A stretch of 64,000 nucleotides of DNA from Gordionus sp. m RMFG-2023. Its lineage: Eukaryota; Nematomorpha; Gordioida; Chordodea; Parachordodidae. Of the stretch, positions 47,661 through 59,590 are shown one piece after another. The stretch covers positions 78,531,561 to 78,595,560 of the forward strand of contig NC_088775.1 in the NCBI RefSeq assembly GCF_954871325.1, read 5' to 3'. The notes beneath the pieces are model-generated. The model did not search any database and was not told where the DNA came from. It saw only the letters and a program-made list of their open reading frames with translations. The translations under genes and the position numbers were made by a program. Position 1 is the stretch's first letter; each line of letters starts with the position of its first letter.

Positions 47661-48217
47661 TATCGTAGCCCGGCTTTAGGCTGGAGGAAGTGCAGCTTGG
47701 GAATTATAAATGGCATGAAATCAGAAATTCCCATGAATAACAAATGGCGAAGGATCACAAATCAGGAGATATCAGAGTTTAAATAAAAATATAATATGGG
47801 TATGGGGTTAAGAATGGATATTAAAATAATATTATTAATTTATGTATTGCCATAATATAAATGAGTATATTTTTAGGCTAATTTTATTGAGAAGGAACCA
47901 TGAGAAATAAAAATTATACAAATATTTACTATATGCCAAATAATAAGTATAAATGTGAATTAAGATAAATATTGTTTGGAGAATCATTTTGGCAAACTTT
48001 CTATAACATAGGATCGTAGGGAATATAATTTGTTTTTAAATATTTAAAAAATTCACGATAGTCCTTTTTTGAATTGGAATAATTTTCCCCTTTTAATTGG
48101 ATCTTTTACTTTTTTGATAGAACCTTTTCCTTTTTTGATCAAACTTTTAACTGGAAATTAATGGTGCTTGAAAGAAAGTAGCAGTCTAGAATCAGTTCAA
48201 ATTAAACTTTTTCTAAG

Positions 48218-48960
48218 AATGATAGGAAGAAAGGGAAGAGAAAAATAGAAAGAAGCAGGAGAAATGAAAGAAATTAGGAAATGAAAGGAAAAAAGAAAGA
48301 TAGGAAGGAAAACGGGGTAATGGAAAGTGAAATAAAAAATAGAGATAAAGGGAAAGTGAAATAAAAAATAGAAAAAAGGGAAAGTAAAAGAAAAAATAGA
48401 AAAGGGAAAAGTGGAAGAAAAATGAAAAGGAAAGAAAAGGGGTAAGGAAAAGAAAGAGCAAGGAAAAGATAAAGGGAAAGAAGGAAAAAAAATGTAAAAG
48501 GAAAGAAAAATATATGAGAAGGAAAAGAAAATGGGAAAGTAGGAAGGAAATAAAATCTGGAACGGAGCAGTGAGAGGATAAGGTAAATAGAAAGAAAATG
48601 GAAAGGCAAGGGAAAGAGAAAGAAAAAATAAAGGAAAGGGGAAAGAAAAAGGTTGTAATGAAAAGAAAGGTGGGGAGTGGGGGGGGGGGGTATTAAAAAT
48701 CTGAATTTAGGTCAATTTTTAAAAACAACCCAATTATTTTAGCCAAAATAATATGTAAGACTGAAGATTTTGCTCATAGGGCTAAAATGTTTGTATATAT
48801 TTTGCCAAATCTCGAGGCTTCTATAATTATATTTTGTCTAAAACAATAATAGGGTCATTTTTTGTAAATCGACTCAATTCAGTATTTTAATAACCCTATA
48901 AAAATTGAAAGGTAAAGAAAAAAGGTAGAAAAAGAATAGGGAGAGGGAAAAGAAAAAAGG
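48218..48960 (+). repeat. Polypurine (G/A) tract, interrupted by a MITE
   Basis: About 470 nt (48218-48690) of almost only A and G on the plus strand, ending in a G run, resuming at 48900-48960 after a MITE. It produces long minus-strand shadow ORFs rich in Phe, Leu and Ser that are not genes. Confidence 0.9.
48691..48893. repeat. Palindromic MITE inside the purine tract
   Basis: ttaaaaacaacccaattatt, then 'ttagccaaaataatatg' and gaagattttgctcatagg are answered in inverted order by gccaaatctcgaggctt and 'ttttttgtaaatcgactc'. The ends are worn (tattaaaaatctg / cagtattttaata). Confidence 0.75.
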
Positions 48961-49096
48961 AAAGAATAAATACAACTTATTATTATTTTTATTAAAATAA
49001 AACCTGTAGAGGAGTCAGCTAGTATTAATACCCTTTAGAGAGCATATCCAGTATAGTGGATTAATATCAACTAATTGGAAATATCAACCTGGGGGA

Positions 49097-50699
49097 GGGG
49101 ACACATTCTTGTTGCCAAATCCACCTAAAAACACTTTGACAAAAATGAAAATAGCCATTCTTAATAAAATGTGTATTTAAAATTCCCCTCCCTGTTACAA
49201 TGTTGTAAATGATATTTATGATATATATAGCTTTATCATGGGTATGACTAAATACTGTCTTGCTAAAAAGCAATTAATCATAATTAATCATAATTTGATG
49301 ATATAATATCTTTTAAAAAAAAATTTTCAAAACATTTTTTTTATTTTACATAAATCAATTTTTTATTAATTAAAAAATTGATATTAAATATCAAATAATT
49401 TAAAATTCTATTTTTACTTAATATTATTGGAAAAAAAATATATTTACTAGCTTATTACAACTTAAATTTTATTTTTCAATTACAAAATTTAACAAATTTA
49501 TATCCATAAGAGGGCGTTAAATACATAAATATGAAAATATATTCTTAGGAAACCAGAATAAATATTGTATAGCGCTTTTTTTGTATTTGGGTGTAAATAC
49601 ATGTGAAAAACCTAAAAAAAATTAAAAAATAGAGGTTTCTTTGACATTTAATTAATGAATAGGTTTAGAATCGAAAAATAGTAGAAAGTTTGTAAGGAAC
49701 ATATTGCAGGCGTTATTCAAAATCTCTTCATTTTTGGTTTATACGTGTATATTTAGGTGTTAAACATTATCCTAAATAATATTTTGAAAATATTATGATT
49801 TGACCGAATGCCGAGCTTAAAACCGACCACTTACTAAATATTCGATCTACCAAATTTGGTAGTAATATTATTTGGAAAATGTTCATTTTTGGTTTAGATA
49901 TCTACATATACGTGTAAATCATTATCCCAAAATATTTTAAAAATATCGTGATTTGACAGAAAACATATTTGAAACCGGCCCAATGACTAAATACTGTCTT
50001 GCTGGCGTTATACATGGAAAATTCTTTATTTTTTGGTTTATACGTGAACAATAACATGTTAAACATTATCCTAATTAATTTTTTGAAAATATTATGATTT
50101 GACCGAATGGCGAGCTCAAAACCGACCACTTATTAAATATTCGATCTACCAAATTTGGTAGTAGTATTATTTGGATTATGTTCATTTTTGGTTAATTTAT
50201 CTATAAATACGTGCAAATCATTATCCCAAAAAATATTTTAAAAATATCGTGATTTGACCGATAACCGATTTGAAACCGAAATACTGCCTTGCTGGCGTTA
50301 TACATAGAAAATTCTTCATTTTTAGTTTATACGTCAAATTATGATTGATTATGATTAATTGCTTTTTAGCAAGACAGTATTTAGTCATACCGCTTTATCA
50401 TTAATATATAAATATTCATTAGAGTATGGTAATTATTATATTTTGATTTTATAAAAAAAAATTAATCTTCAAAATTAAATAACGATTGATCCATTTAAAA
50501 ATAAAATAAATAAGAGAATTAATTTTGAATATTGTAATATAATTGATATAATAAAAATTGTATCATATTACTCATTAGTAGATTGAAAAGGGGGGTAGGG
50601 CACATCCTTTTTGCTAAATCTGCCTAACAACACATTGACAAAAATGAAAATAGCCACCCTTAATAAATGTGTATTTAAAATTCCCCTCCCTTTACAATG
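49097..50699. repeat. 110-bp direct repeat pair, 1.5 kb apart
   Basis: 49097-49202 and 50591-50699 share caccta/ctgcct..., 'ttgacaaaaatgaaaatagc' and 'tgtgtatttaaaattcccct'. The Mutator-like element 49240-50391 lies between them. Confidence 0.8.
49240..50391. mobile_element. Mutator-like non-autonomous element, 10-bp TSD
   Basis: About 57-bp inverted ends (GGTATGACTAAATACTGTCT, then tgctaaaaagcaattaatca) are nearly perfect. A perfect 10-bp direct repeat, gctttatcat, flanks the element at 49230-49239 and 50392-50401. Length is 1152 bp. A 9-11-bp duplication points to Mutator-like rather than hAT. The interior has two ~293-bp direct units (starting about 49711 and 50004) with words 'ttcatttttggtttatacgt' and ccgaccacttactaaatatt. 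There is no transposase. Confidence 0.85.
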
Positions 50700-50837
50700 A
50701 AATCTTGAATTTAAATGATGATTAATCTATTTAAAAATAAAATAAATAAGAAAATTAATTTTGGATATTGTAATATATTTGATATGATGAAAATATTATG
50801 TATCATATTGTATTTTACATTGGTGAATAATTGTCAC

Positions 50838-51410
50838 TAATAGTAGCTTCTTGAGTGAGAGTGGTAATATCATCTTGAATAGCTTTATAAATGATATAGT
50901 ATAAATATTGGTATCATATTGTATTTTAGATTGAATTGGTAAATATTGTTTTCACTGATAGTAGCTTCTTGAGTGAGAGTGGTAATATCATCTTGAATAG
51001 CTTTATAAATGATATAGTATAAATATTGGTATCATATTGTATTTTAGATTGAATTGGTAAATATTGTTTTCACTGATAGTAGCTTCTTGAGTGAGAGTGG
51101 TAATATCATCGCATAGCTCTATAATTGATAAATAATATGCATCAAATCTTTAAATTTAAATGATGATTGATCTGTTTAAAAATAAAATAAACAAGAAAAT
51201 AAATTTTGAATATTGTAATGATATAATGAAAATATTATGTATCATATTGTATTTTACATAGGTGAATAATTTTTCACTGATAGCAGCTTCTTGAATGAGA
51301 TATCATCTTGAATAGCTTTATAATTGATATAGTAAAAATATTGGTATCATATTGTATTTTGCATTGAATTGATGAATAATTGTTTTCACTGATAGCAGCT
51401 TCTTGCATAG
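50838..51410. repeat. 117-119-bp tandem repeat, about five units
   Basis: tagtagcttcttgagtgaga recurs at 50841, 50958 and 51077; variants with tagcagcttcttg are at about 51283 and 51394. The two central units are almost identical, a sign of recent duplication. Confidence 0.9.
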
Positions 51411-52545
51411 GCGTAGCCAAGATTTTCCTAAGGGGGGGGGGAATTAAAAAACTACTGGGGGCTTCGCCTTACCTTATTCTATATATATTCATAAAACATT
51501 TTTACAAGATTGGAGGTTAATTTTAATAAAAAAAATAAGCCTGGAACAAATATTAAATATATTTTTATTAGTTTATATAAAATATAATAAACTACTTGTA
51601 TATACATTAATATAAAAGCATGGTAATCATTTATTCCAAACAAGTATAAGGAATGTATTTATAAAAAGTAAGTAGACATATAGTTGATATTCCTCTATTA
51701 TATAGAATTGGTTACAAAATACTAGGTAAAATTACACTTTTACAGACATATTTGACAGTTAGAGAATATATTATGTAAATATTTTAATTTTAAATTTTAC
51801 TAATCAATGCTCTTGACAATAAATATAGCAACAATTTGCATTCAATTATTTAACGCCAACTATCTATTTTAAATTAAAAATGATATTAGAAAATAATTTT
51901 TATATTATTTATCCCACAATGACTTTAAAAGATATTTTCTGATGTCCTTATCAATATTTTATAGTTTTTTGTAAAATATATAATTAGCTATATTGGTAAA
52001 AATTACTGATTGTCATTTGATAATTAGATATACTGTAAATCTACGACATATAATATTCCACTGTTTGTATTGTGCTTTAATTTTTTTATTTAATTTATGA
52101 TTTAATTTTATCAAGAGTTTTATAATTATATTTTACTTTTATTAAGATAAATAAATTAAAATCACTCACTTTATAAAAAATTATTTTTGATATATTATAT
52201 TATTTAGTAATTTTATGGATCTATTATTAATAATTATAATACATTTCACTTTTGTCTTAAGACTTATCTTTGGCTTATATTCCATTTCTTAAAAAGCATT
52301 TTTGGTTCACTTTTTTTATATATAAATGTTTTTTTCCAAAAATGTATAAATTATGATGAATAGTTTTATAAAAAAATATCAACTTTTACATTATTTCTTT
52401 CAAATTATTGTTTAAGATATATGCATACATTTTTGGGGGTCAGTGAGTGGGGGGAGGACTAAGGGGGATATTTTTTATTAGCTTAAAATGATATTCACAG
52501 AAAGTGATAAATTTCTGAAGGGGGGGGTTTCCCCTTGATAGCTTA
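51406..52545. repeat. G-run-ended repeat of unknown class
   Basis: The left end gcgtagccaagattttccta is followed by a run of ten G's and the right side ends aaggggggggtttcccctt. The 'ggcgtagcca...gggggggg' start is common at the ends of some transposons. The right inverted match is weak, so the class is open. The interior is AT-rich with no coding signal. Confidence 0.45.
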
Positions 52546-53189
52546 TAATTGATATAATAAAAATATTATGCAAATTTTGTAAAGATAAATTAAAATAATT
52601 TGTAAAATTTTGTAAAGATAAATTAAAGGTTTTATTTTGGCATCCTACATTTGCATGGTTAACTGAAGTTATAGGTTCATCTGTTAATATAGATATTGAA
52701 AAAAAAATTAATTAATTAATACGTACCGATAACATGACATAGTGAGGATATTGGAAAATTATAATATAGATTACTTGTGAACGAGTTTGTGTCATCATGG
52801 TTTAACTTATGTTAGTAAACTGAATATTTAATACTAAACGAAATTGATTTTTACTCAATATAAAACGAATATAAAATTGAGAATTTATAAAATACTAGTA
52901 GATAGCCCGTCAAAAATGACGGAGAATGAGAATTTTATTCGTTTTTTTAAGAAAGATGTTACCTTTTATTTAAAAATCATATCCAATTTATATAATTTTT
53001 TAATCCCCCCCCCTCCCCATTTAAGTCAAGTCCAAGCAATGTCATTGAGTCCAACCCATTAGGACTAAGAGTGGAAACTATTATTTGAGTCAAAATATAT
53101 TTAAATGAGCTTGTACGTAATACCAAAATTCTTTATAAATCTATTACTGGTTACATAAGACTAACATTTAATATTAAAAAATTTCAAGC

Positions 53190-53420
53190 CAGGTCCAAGC
53201 TCATAATATTTGAAAAAAATTTCCACGCGTTCAAGACCTTATAATTTATCTCAAATCTAGCTCAACCCATAATAATTTTGAAAATTTTTTCCTAGCCCGG
53301 CCCATAATAATTTGTATAAGATATTCCCAAGTCAGGTGCAAGCAAAAATCTTGAGGAATATTTTTCAAGCCCAGTCCATCACATATTAAGTTTCAAAACT
53401 ATTTCCCAAACCCGGAGATA
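53190..53420. repeat. Helitron 3' 'caagcccataata' zone, second copy
   Basis: Words aagccaggtccaagctcata, agcccggcccataataattt and aagcccagtcc recur every 40-50 bp, matching 47160-47660. Both zones lie 250-700 bp inside a Helitron 3' end. Confidence 0.75.
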
Positions 53421-53749
53421 GTTAAATTTCTAAATAATTTATCAACACATGAAGGGGAAATCTCGGATTTACCAATTAGTGGGTTAACTCCTTTTATCAA
53501 AAAATTTGATAAGAGCTATCTATATCTTTTGTTAAGTACAAAAAAATGCTATCTATTTAAATTACAAAAATGTCATTCAATACTAATGAAACTTATATGC
53601 AATTTATTTATATATTTTTTAAGAAATTTGTTTTTCTTGCCGTATAAATTTAGGTATTTTTTTTTAAAAATGCTGAGGATTAATTATTACTCTGTGTTTC
53701 TGGTAAAAATGAATTCATTTCAAGCGTAGTTCTTTATTATTTTGTCTAC

Positions 53750-53822
53750 CAGTAACTCTAGAACGGGTAAGGCGTTTGTTTATTCGTCATTATTTTCTTT
53801 GCTTATCTTTAATAATATAATC
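53750..53822 (-). pseudogene. Stray copy of the Helitron N-terminal basic exon
   Basis: On the minus strand, aaagataagcaaagaaaa followed by aaacgccttacccgttctag repeats the coding exon at 56280-56390 (KDKQRKKWRLNKRLTRSR), but here after the Rep domain and interrupted. So the exon has been duplicated to the 3' side. Confidence 0.7.
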
Positions 53823-53823
53823 A

Positions 53824-56400
53824 TCATAAAGTGTTACTGATAATTCCATTAAAAGAGCGTAGATCTTCAAAGCATGTAGGCCCAGTAACATTAAGTAATA
53901 GTCTTAAATAAAAAACCTCACCCTCTTTAGGAGAAACTGTGCGTATACGGCCTATAACTTTATTACCACCCCTTTTTCGTTTTAACCACTGTTTAGATAG
54001 AGGTTTCCACACATAATATCTTACAAAATCTGCATAAATATAATGTCTGGCATCTGTGTCAAGTTGATTAATTTTAAACCATTCGGTTAATTTTGTACCA
54101 GGATTTTTAGTTAAGATATTATTGATATCAGTATTTGATTGAAAAAGGATTATATGTTGATTGGGTAGATGAAGGTCTAAACGATAGACTGCAGGAGAAT
54201 GATCCTGCATTTCAAAATCCAAAGTACGCCATAGCGATTCTATGGCGGATATATATCGAGCATCAATGATCTGGGTAGTTTCATCAACATTATTAATGGA
54301 AACGGAAGCAGTAGTTCTGTCATGGAAGGTATTTTATGGACTGGACAGATGAACAAATTTCTACATTTATATGTGCATTATATTTTTTTGATAAATGTTT
54401 ATTATAAGGAATAATCCAACGGTTGTTAAATATAAATCCGTTTAATTTTTTTTGGAAGGTAACGCCATCATTTCGTCGCCTATATAAAGGATAACCATAC
54501 TTATCAATAGAAGAGGTATCCACAAATGATTTAGGATATTTTTTCGAGCATTTTCCATCAATCATACAGGGACTATTAGGAAATGTTATACCACATGGCC
54601 CATGTGTATTAAAATTGCTAATAATTTGAAACAGCTTAGGCTCAGTTATTTTGTTAGGAATTTCAGAACAAACTACATCATCATAAGTATCAGCCGTTGG
54701 TAGCCTATGAGATTTATCTAGTATAAGGCACATATAACAATGAGGCAAACCTCTTTTCTGGAATTCTATGACATCTATATAAGCGATTACTTTGCCAAGA
54801 ACATGATAATAGAGCAAATCCTTTTTTAGACATTTTAATTTTTGACGAAAAACGCGACAAACTAAATCTGGGCGGTCGTTTGGGGTCTGATGAGGAAATA
54901 ATTCACGCATTATTTTATCCCATTTAGGGTTGCAGGTGAAAGTAATGAATAATGATGGTTTACCAAAGCAGCGTACAATAGCCATTGCGTCCTGATAAAG
55001 CTGATGCATATGCCTTGGGCCACCGGTAAAAGAAGAAGGCAAAATTATTCTTCTGCCAAGATTGTCAGCATTAGTATCTCCCTCTAAAATAGCATCATGT
55101 ATGCCTTGATAGAGTTCGGCGCGTAATTTGGATTGATTATTACGTATAAAATTTAATCGAAGCGTTTCCTGTTTGGCATAACTGTCGACAATAAATTGGT
55201 GAAAAAGACGTTTGGATCTTAAAATAACATTCTCATCATCCTGCCTGACCATAAAGCGATAGGCCTAGTACTCTCTGCAGGTAACATATTTATTAGTTGA
55301 GTTTCTATAATGAATGGATGGATGGTATCCAATATCGCCTCTGGGAAATAGAAGAACATATTGCAAGGGATCGTATGAGGAATGGAGCTCATTAATACGT
55401 CTTAAAGGACCAGATAGAGTTTTTAAGATAATATCTCTATGGGCTATATGATCACTGCCATCACCAGGTAATAATACTGCTATTTTAGATGAGGTAGGTT
55501 TATTGCGATAACGTACGTCAAAACTTGGAGTAGATTTTAAGTTTAAGGATATGTTAGGAACGCCAGTAGTCATAGAAGATACTCTCAAAAATTGAGAAGC
55601 AAAGGGGTTGTAGGTGTGAACAATATCCTGCAATTCCATTAAAAGACAACGATCTAAAAACGGAACCTGGTTATGTCTGTTTTCTATCTCATTTATACTA
55701 TCATGTATATATAATTGGGCAAATTTAGGAGTTTCCCCTAATGTTGGTAGGAGTGAACCAATGCGATGATGAACCTGTCCATTAATTTGAAAGGTATAAT
55801 TACCTGATCGCGAATTGGATAAATTATTATTTATATTAACTCCTAGTGAAATGAATGACAGTGCGGAATTATAAGCTCTTATGTTTGTTAAAAAGTGGGA
55901 TGATGAACAATGATTCCCGGTAAATAAACGTAATAAATTTGGTGGTAATTGGGAAATTTTAGATAAAAATACCTTCCCATTCACAACATGTAGAAAACTG
56001 AATATTTCTACATGAGCTTTTTGATAATTTTTCTCCATTCCACATTTTAGCATTGCAGAAGGCGCATATTTCTGTCATATTTCCGATATCTAATATAGGT
56101 GAGTGGTGGTCATCAAATATATGTCGAAATATACATGGTAGAGGTGCCATAGGGAATGTGGTAGTGATTATAGAAATATCATTTGACGGTATCTGGGTGA
56201 TTATAAAATAAACCTATATATATAAAACATTAAAAATCTGCAAGGGAGTTAATATCAGGCGTAGGTCCTTATTATCCTGCATACCTGTAATTCTAGAACG
56301 GGTAAGGCGTTTGTTGAGTCGCCATTTTTTTCTTTGCTTATCTTTAATAGAAATATCATGTTTTGTAGCTATGTGAGGGATTAAGTTTGGGTTAACCTAA
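53824..56400 (-). pseudogene. Helitron Rep region (Helitron_like_N), helicase missing
   Basis: Helitron transposases join an HUH-type Rep nuclease to a Pif1-type helicase. On the minus strand: exon 56390-56230 (ISIKDKQRKKWRLNKRLTRS); a Cys-rich N-terminus (MTEICAFCNAKMW, 56090); LTGNH-like LFTGNHCSSSHFLTNIRAYN (about 55940-55870); YNPFASQFLR; then 55252-54320 with FITFTCNPKWDKIMREL, the HUH site RGLPHCYMCLIL, and KYNAHINVEICSSVQSIKYL. 54222-53824 ends PTCFEDLRSFNGI, the usual junction just before the helicase. In the HUH site the second His is Tyr. After KYL the FKYVYKG-like segment that holds catalytic Tyr is deleted with a frame change before HDRTTASVSI. There is no helicase downstream. Confidence 0.9.
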
Positions 56401-56819
56401 AATAAATAAGGAAATCAGGCATAAATATAAAACATTATTATTGAAATAAAACGAACATTTGTACTGAACCTGTAAAGGGGTCAATATATGCATATCTCTA
56501 GTAGTTGGGAGGCTATCATCAAAAAATAAAATTTGTCTAGTTGGGGACTTGTCAAGACTATCGTGTTTTTCTGAACATTTATTTTGTATTTGTTGATTAT
56601 TAATGGTAGATATATCATTATTTAAACAATTATAAGGAGGAAATAAAGAAGGGTTTGTTATATAAAATAAAAACAGAAGAATAATTAAAAAATATAAATG
56701 CATTGAACCTGAAAAGGAGTCAATATAAGGTTCAACTCCCTAGAAATAGTGGGGACATTATCAGAAGCGAAAATAGATGTATTCTATAATATAAAAGAGT
56801 ATAAAAAAATATATATATA

Positions 56820-59340
56820 AGGCTAACTTTATTTTGAGTTGTTAGTAGATTTTGTAAGGCCTCGCTATCCCTAGTGCGTTTCTTTTTTTGATTGATCAGC
56901 CATCTTTTTCTCTTATTAATGACGGATAAATCACCACCTGTACAATCATTAAATGGAGTTAAGACATGGCTTGTTATCTAAAATAGAAACAAAAGAATAA
57001 ATAAAAAAAATAAATGCATTGAACTTGATGAGGAGTCAATATACCACCTGTACAATCATTAAATGAGGGTAAGACAGGCTTGTTATCTAAAATAAAAGCA
57101 AAGAATAATATAAAAAATATAAATGCAATGAACCTGAAGAGGAGTCAAAAACAAAAGAATAAATAAAAAAAATAAATGCATTGAACTTAATGAGGAGTCA
57201 ATATACCACCTGTACAATCATTAAATGAGGGTAAGACAGGGCTTGTTATCTAAAATAAAAACAAAGAATAATATAAAGAATATAAATGCAATGAACCTGA
57301 AGAGGAGTCAATATTAGGTTCATCTCCCTAGAAATAGTTGGGACATTATCAGAAGCTAAAATAGATGTATTCTATAATATAAAAGAGTAAAAAAATATAT
57401 ATAGAAACAAAAGAATAAATAAAAAAAAATAAATGCATTGAACTTGATGAGGAGTCAATATACCACCTGTACAATCCTTAAATGAGAGTAAGACAGGGCT
57501 TGTTATCTAAAATAAAAACAAAGAATAATATAAAGAATATAAATGCAATGAACCTGAAGAGGAGTCAATAATAGGTTCAACTCCCTAGATATAGTGGGGA
57601 CATTATCAGAAGCTAAAATAGATGTATTCTATAATATAAAAGAGTATAAATAAAATATATATATAAGGCTAACTTTATTTTGAGTTGTTAGTAGATTTTG
57701 TAGGGCTTCGCTATCCCTAGTGCGTTTCTTTTTTTGATTGATCTGCCAACTTTTTCTTTTATTAATGACGGATAAATCACCACCTGTACAATCATTAACT
57801 GGGGTTAGGACATGGCTTGTTATCTAAAATAGAAACAAAAGAATAAATAAAAAAAATAAATGATTGAACTTGATGAGGAGTCAATATACCACCTGTACAA
57901 TCATTAAATGAGGGTAAGACAGGGCTTGTTATCTAAAATAAAAACAAAGAATAATATAAAGAATATAAATGCAATGAACATGATCTAAAATAAAAACAAA
58001 AGAATAAATAAAAAAAATAAATGCATTGAACTTGATGAGGAGTCAATATACCACCTGTACAATCATTAAATAAGGGTAAGACAGGGCTTGTTATCTAAAA
58101 TAAAAACAAAGAATAATATAAAGAATATAAATGCAATGAACCTGCAGAGGAGTCAATATTAGGTTCAACTCCCTAAATAGTTGGGACATTATCAGAAGCT
58201 AAAATAGATGTATTCTATAATATAAAAGAGTAAAAAAAAATATATATAGAAACAAAAGTATAAATAAAAAAAAAATAAATGCATTAAACTTGATGAGGAG
58301 TCAATATACCATCTGTACAATCCTTAAATGAGGGTAAGACAGGGCTTGTTATCTAAAATAAAAACAAAGAATAATATAAAGAATATAAATGCAATGAACC
58401 TGAGAGGAGTCAATAATAGGTTCAACTCCCTAGATATAGTGGGGACATTATCAGAAGCTAAATAGATGTATTCTATAATATAAAAGAGTATAAAAAAATA
58501 TATATATATAGACTAACTTTATTTTGAGTTGTTAGTAGATTTTGTAGGGCCTCGCTATCCTTAGTGCGTTTCTTTTTTTGATTGATCTGCCATCTTTTTC
58601 TTTTATTAATGAAGGATAAATCACCACCTGTACAATCATTAACTGAGGTTAGGACATGGCTTGTTATCTAAAATAGAAACAAAAGAATAAATAAAAAAAA
58701 TAAATGCATTGAACTTGATGAGGAGTCAATATACCACAATCATTAAATGAGGGTAAGACAGGGCTTGTTATCTAAAATAAAAACAAAGAATAATATAAAG
58801 AATATAAATGCAATGAACCTGAAGAAGAGTCAATATTAGGTTCAACTCCCTAGAAATAGTTGGGCTATTATCAGAAGCTAAAATAGATGTATTCTATAAT
58901 ATAAAAGAGTATAAAAAAATATATATATAATGCTAACTTTATTTTGAGTTGTTAGTAGATTTTGTAGGGCCTAGCTTTCGCTAGTGCGTTTCTTTTTTTG
59001 ATTGATCTGCCATCTTTTTCTTTTATTAATGAAGGATAAATCACCACCTGTACAATCATTAACTGAGGTTAGGACATGGCTTGTTATCTAAAATAGAAAC
59101 AAAAGAATAAATAAAAAAAATAAATGGATTGAACTTGATGAGGAGTCAATATACCACCTGTACAATCATTAAATATGGGTAAGACAGGGCTTGTAAAAAC
59201 AAAGAATAATATAAAGAATATAAATGCAATGAACATGATCTAAAATAAAAAAAAAAGAATAAATAAAAAAAAGAATAAATAAAAAATAGAGTAAATATTA
59301 GGTTAACCTCTCTAGAAATAGTGGGAATATCATCCATCAT
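56820..59340 (-). repeat. Amplified exon-like module array in Helitron B
   Basis: Two kinds of module alternate, read on the minus strand. The long one follows an acceptor-like ttttattttag and encodes ITSHVLTPVNDCTGGDLSVI plus NKRKSWQINQKKKRTRDSEA; copies start near 56990, 57830, 58670 and 59090. The short one (cctcatttaatgattgtaca, then ttgactcctcatcaagttca) occurs about eight times. Higher-order spacing is about 845 bp twice and then about 420 bp (ggctaacttt at 56821, 57667, 58511 and 58931). The long module resembles the genuine N-terminal Helitron exon at 56280-56390 (DKQRKKWRLNKRLTRSR). The array seems to be tandem growth of exon plus intron units. Confidence 0.8.
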
Positions 59341-59526
59341 AAAAAATGAACAAATAAATTACTTCTTCTGGTTTGAGGAATTCAAATAAATGATAATCTC
59401 TAAAAATTGGTATCTGGCACTCCGATTTCAGTCAAGGAAAATGATAGTCTCATAAAAAATCAACAAATAAATTACTTCTTTTGATTTCAGAATTTGGTAT
59501 GAACATATGTTTATAAAAAAATCAAC

Positions 59527-59590
59527 AAATGACGTAGCGATGACATGACGTAGCGATGACATGACGTAGCGATGACATGACGTCACGATA
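59527..59590. repeat. 16-bp repeat with TGACGT motifs at the Helitron 5' end
   Basis: atgacgtagcgatgac occurs about three times, then atgacgtcacgata, containing the palindrome TGACGTCA (a CRE/bZIP-type site). It lies 35-100 bp inside the 5' end, upstream of the Helitron genes. A promoter role is only inferred. Confidence 0.6.

Larger units (their letters stand above)
46941..52770 (-). mobile_element. Helitron A, non-autonomous, 5.8 kb
   Basis: Read on the minus strand it starts at 52770 with TCTATATTATAATTTTCC and ends at 46941 with ...GACTATCTACTAG, CTAG being the Helitron terminus. It is flanked by A (5') and T (3'), with no target duplication, as Helitrons insert between A and T. Both ends match Helitron B. 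The terminal hairpin (CCGTCATTTTTGACGG in B) is shortened here to a GTCA/TGAC stem. It has no Rep or helicase ORF. It contains, from low to high coordinates, a tandem 'aagcccggtcc' zone, a purine tract, a palindromic MITE, a Mutator-like element, 117-bp satellites and a G-rich repeat. Confidence 0.85.

Noticed and set aside
48213-48609. Two overlapping Phe/Leu/Ser-rich ORFs on the minus strand
   Set aside because: They are translations of a simple purine tract; the composition is forced by TTT/TTC/CTT codons and both frames are equally open.
56392-56703. 103-codon minus-strand ORF with a hydrophobic start, as a secreted protein
   Set aside because: The hydrophobic part is a translated T-rich intron-like segment of the Helitron module array; the same segment recurs in the array at 57-59 kb.
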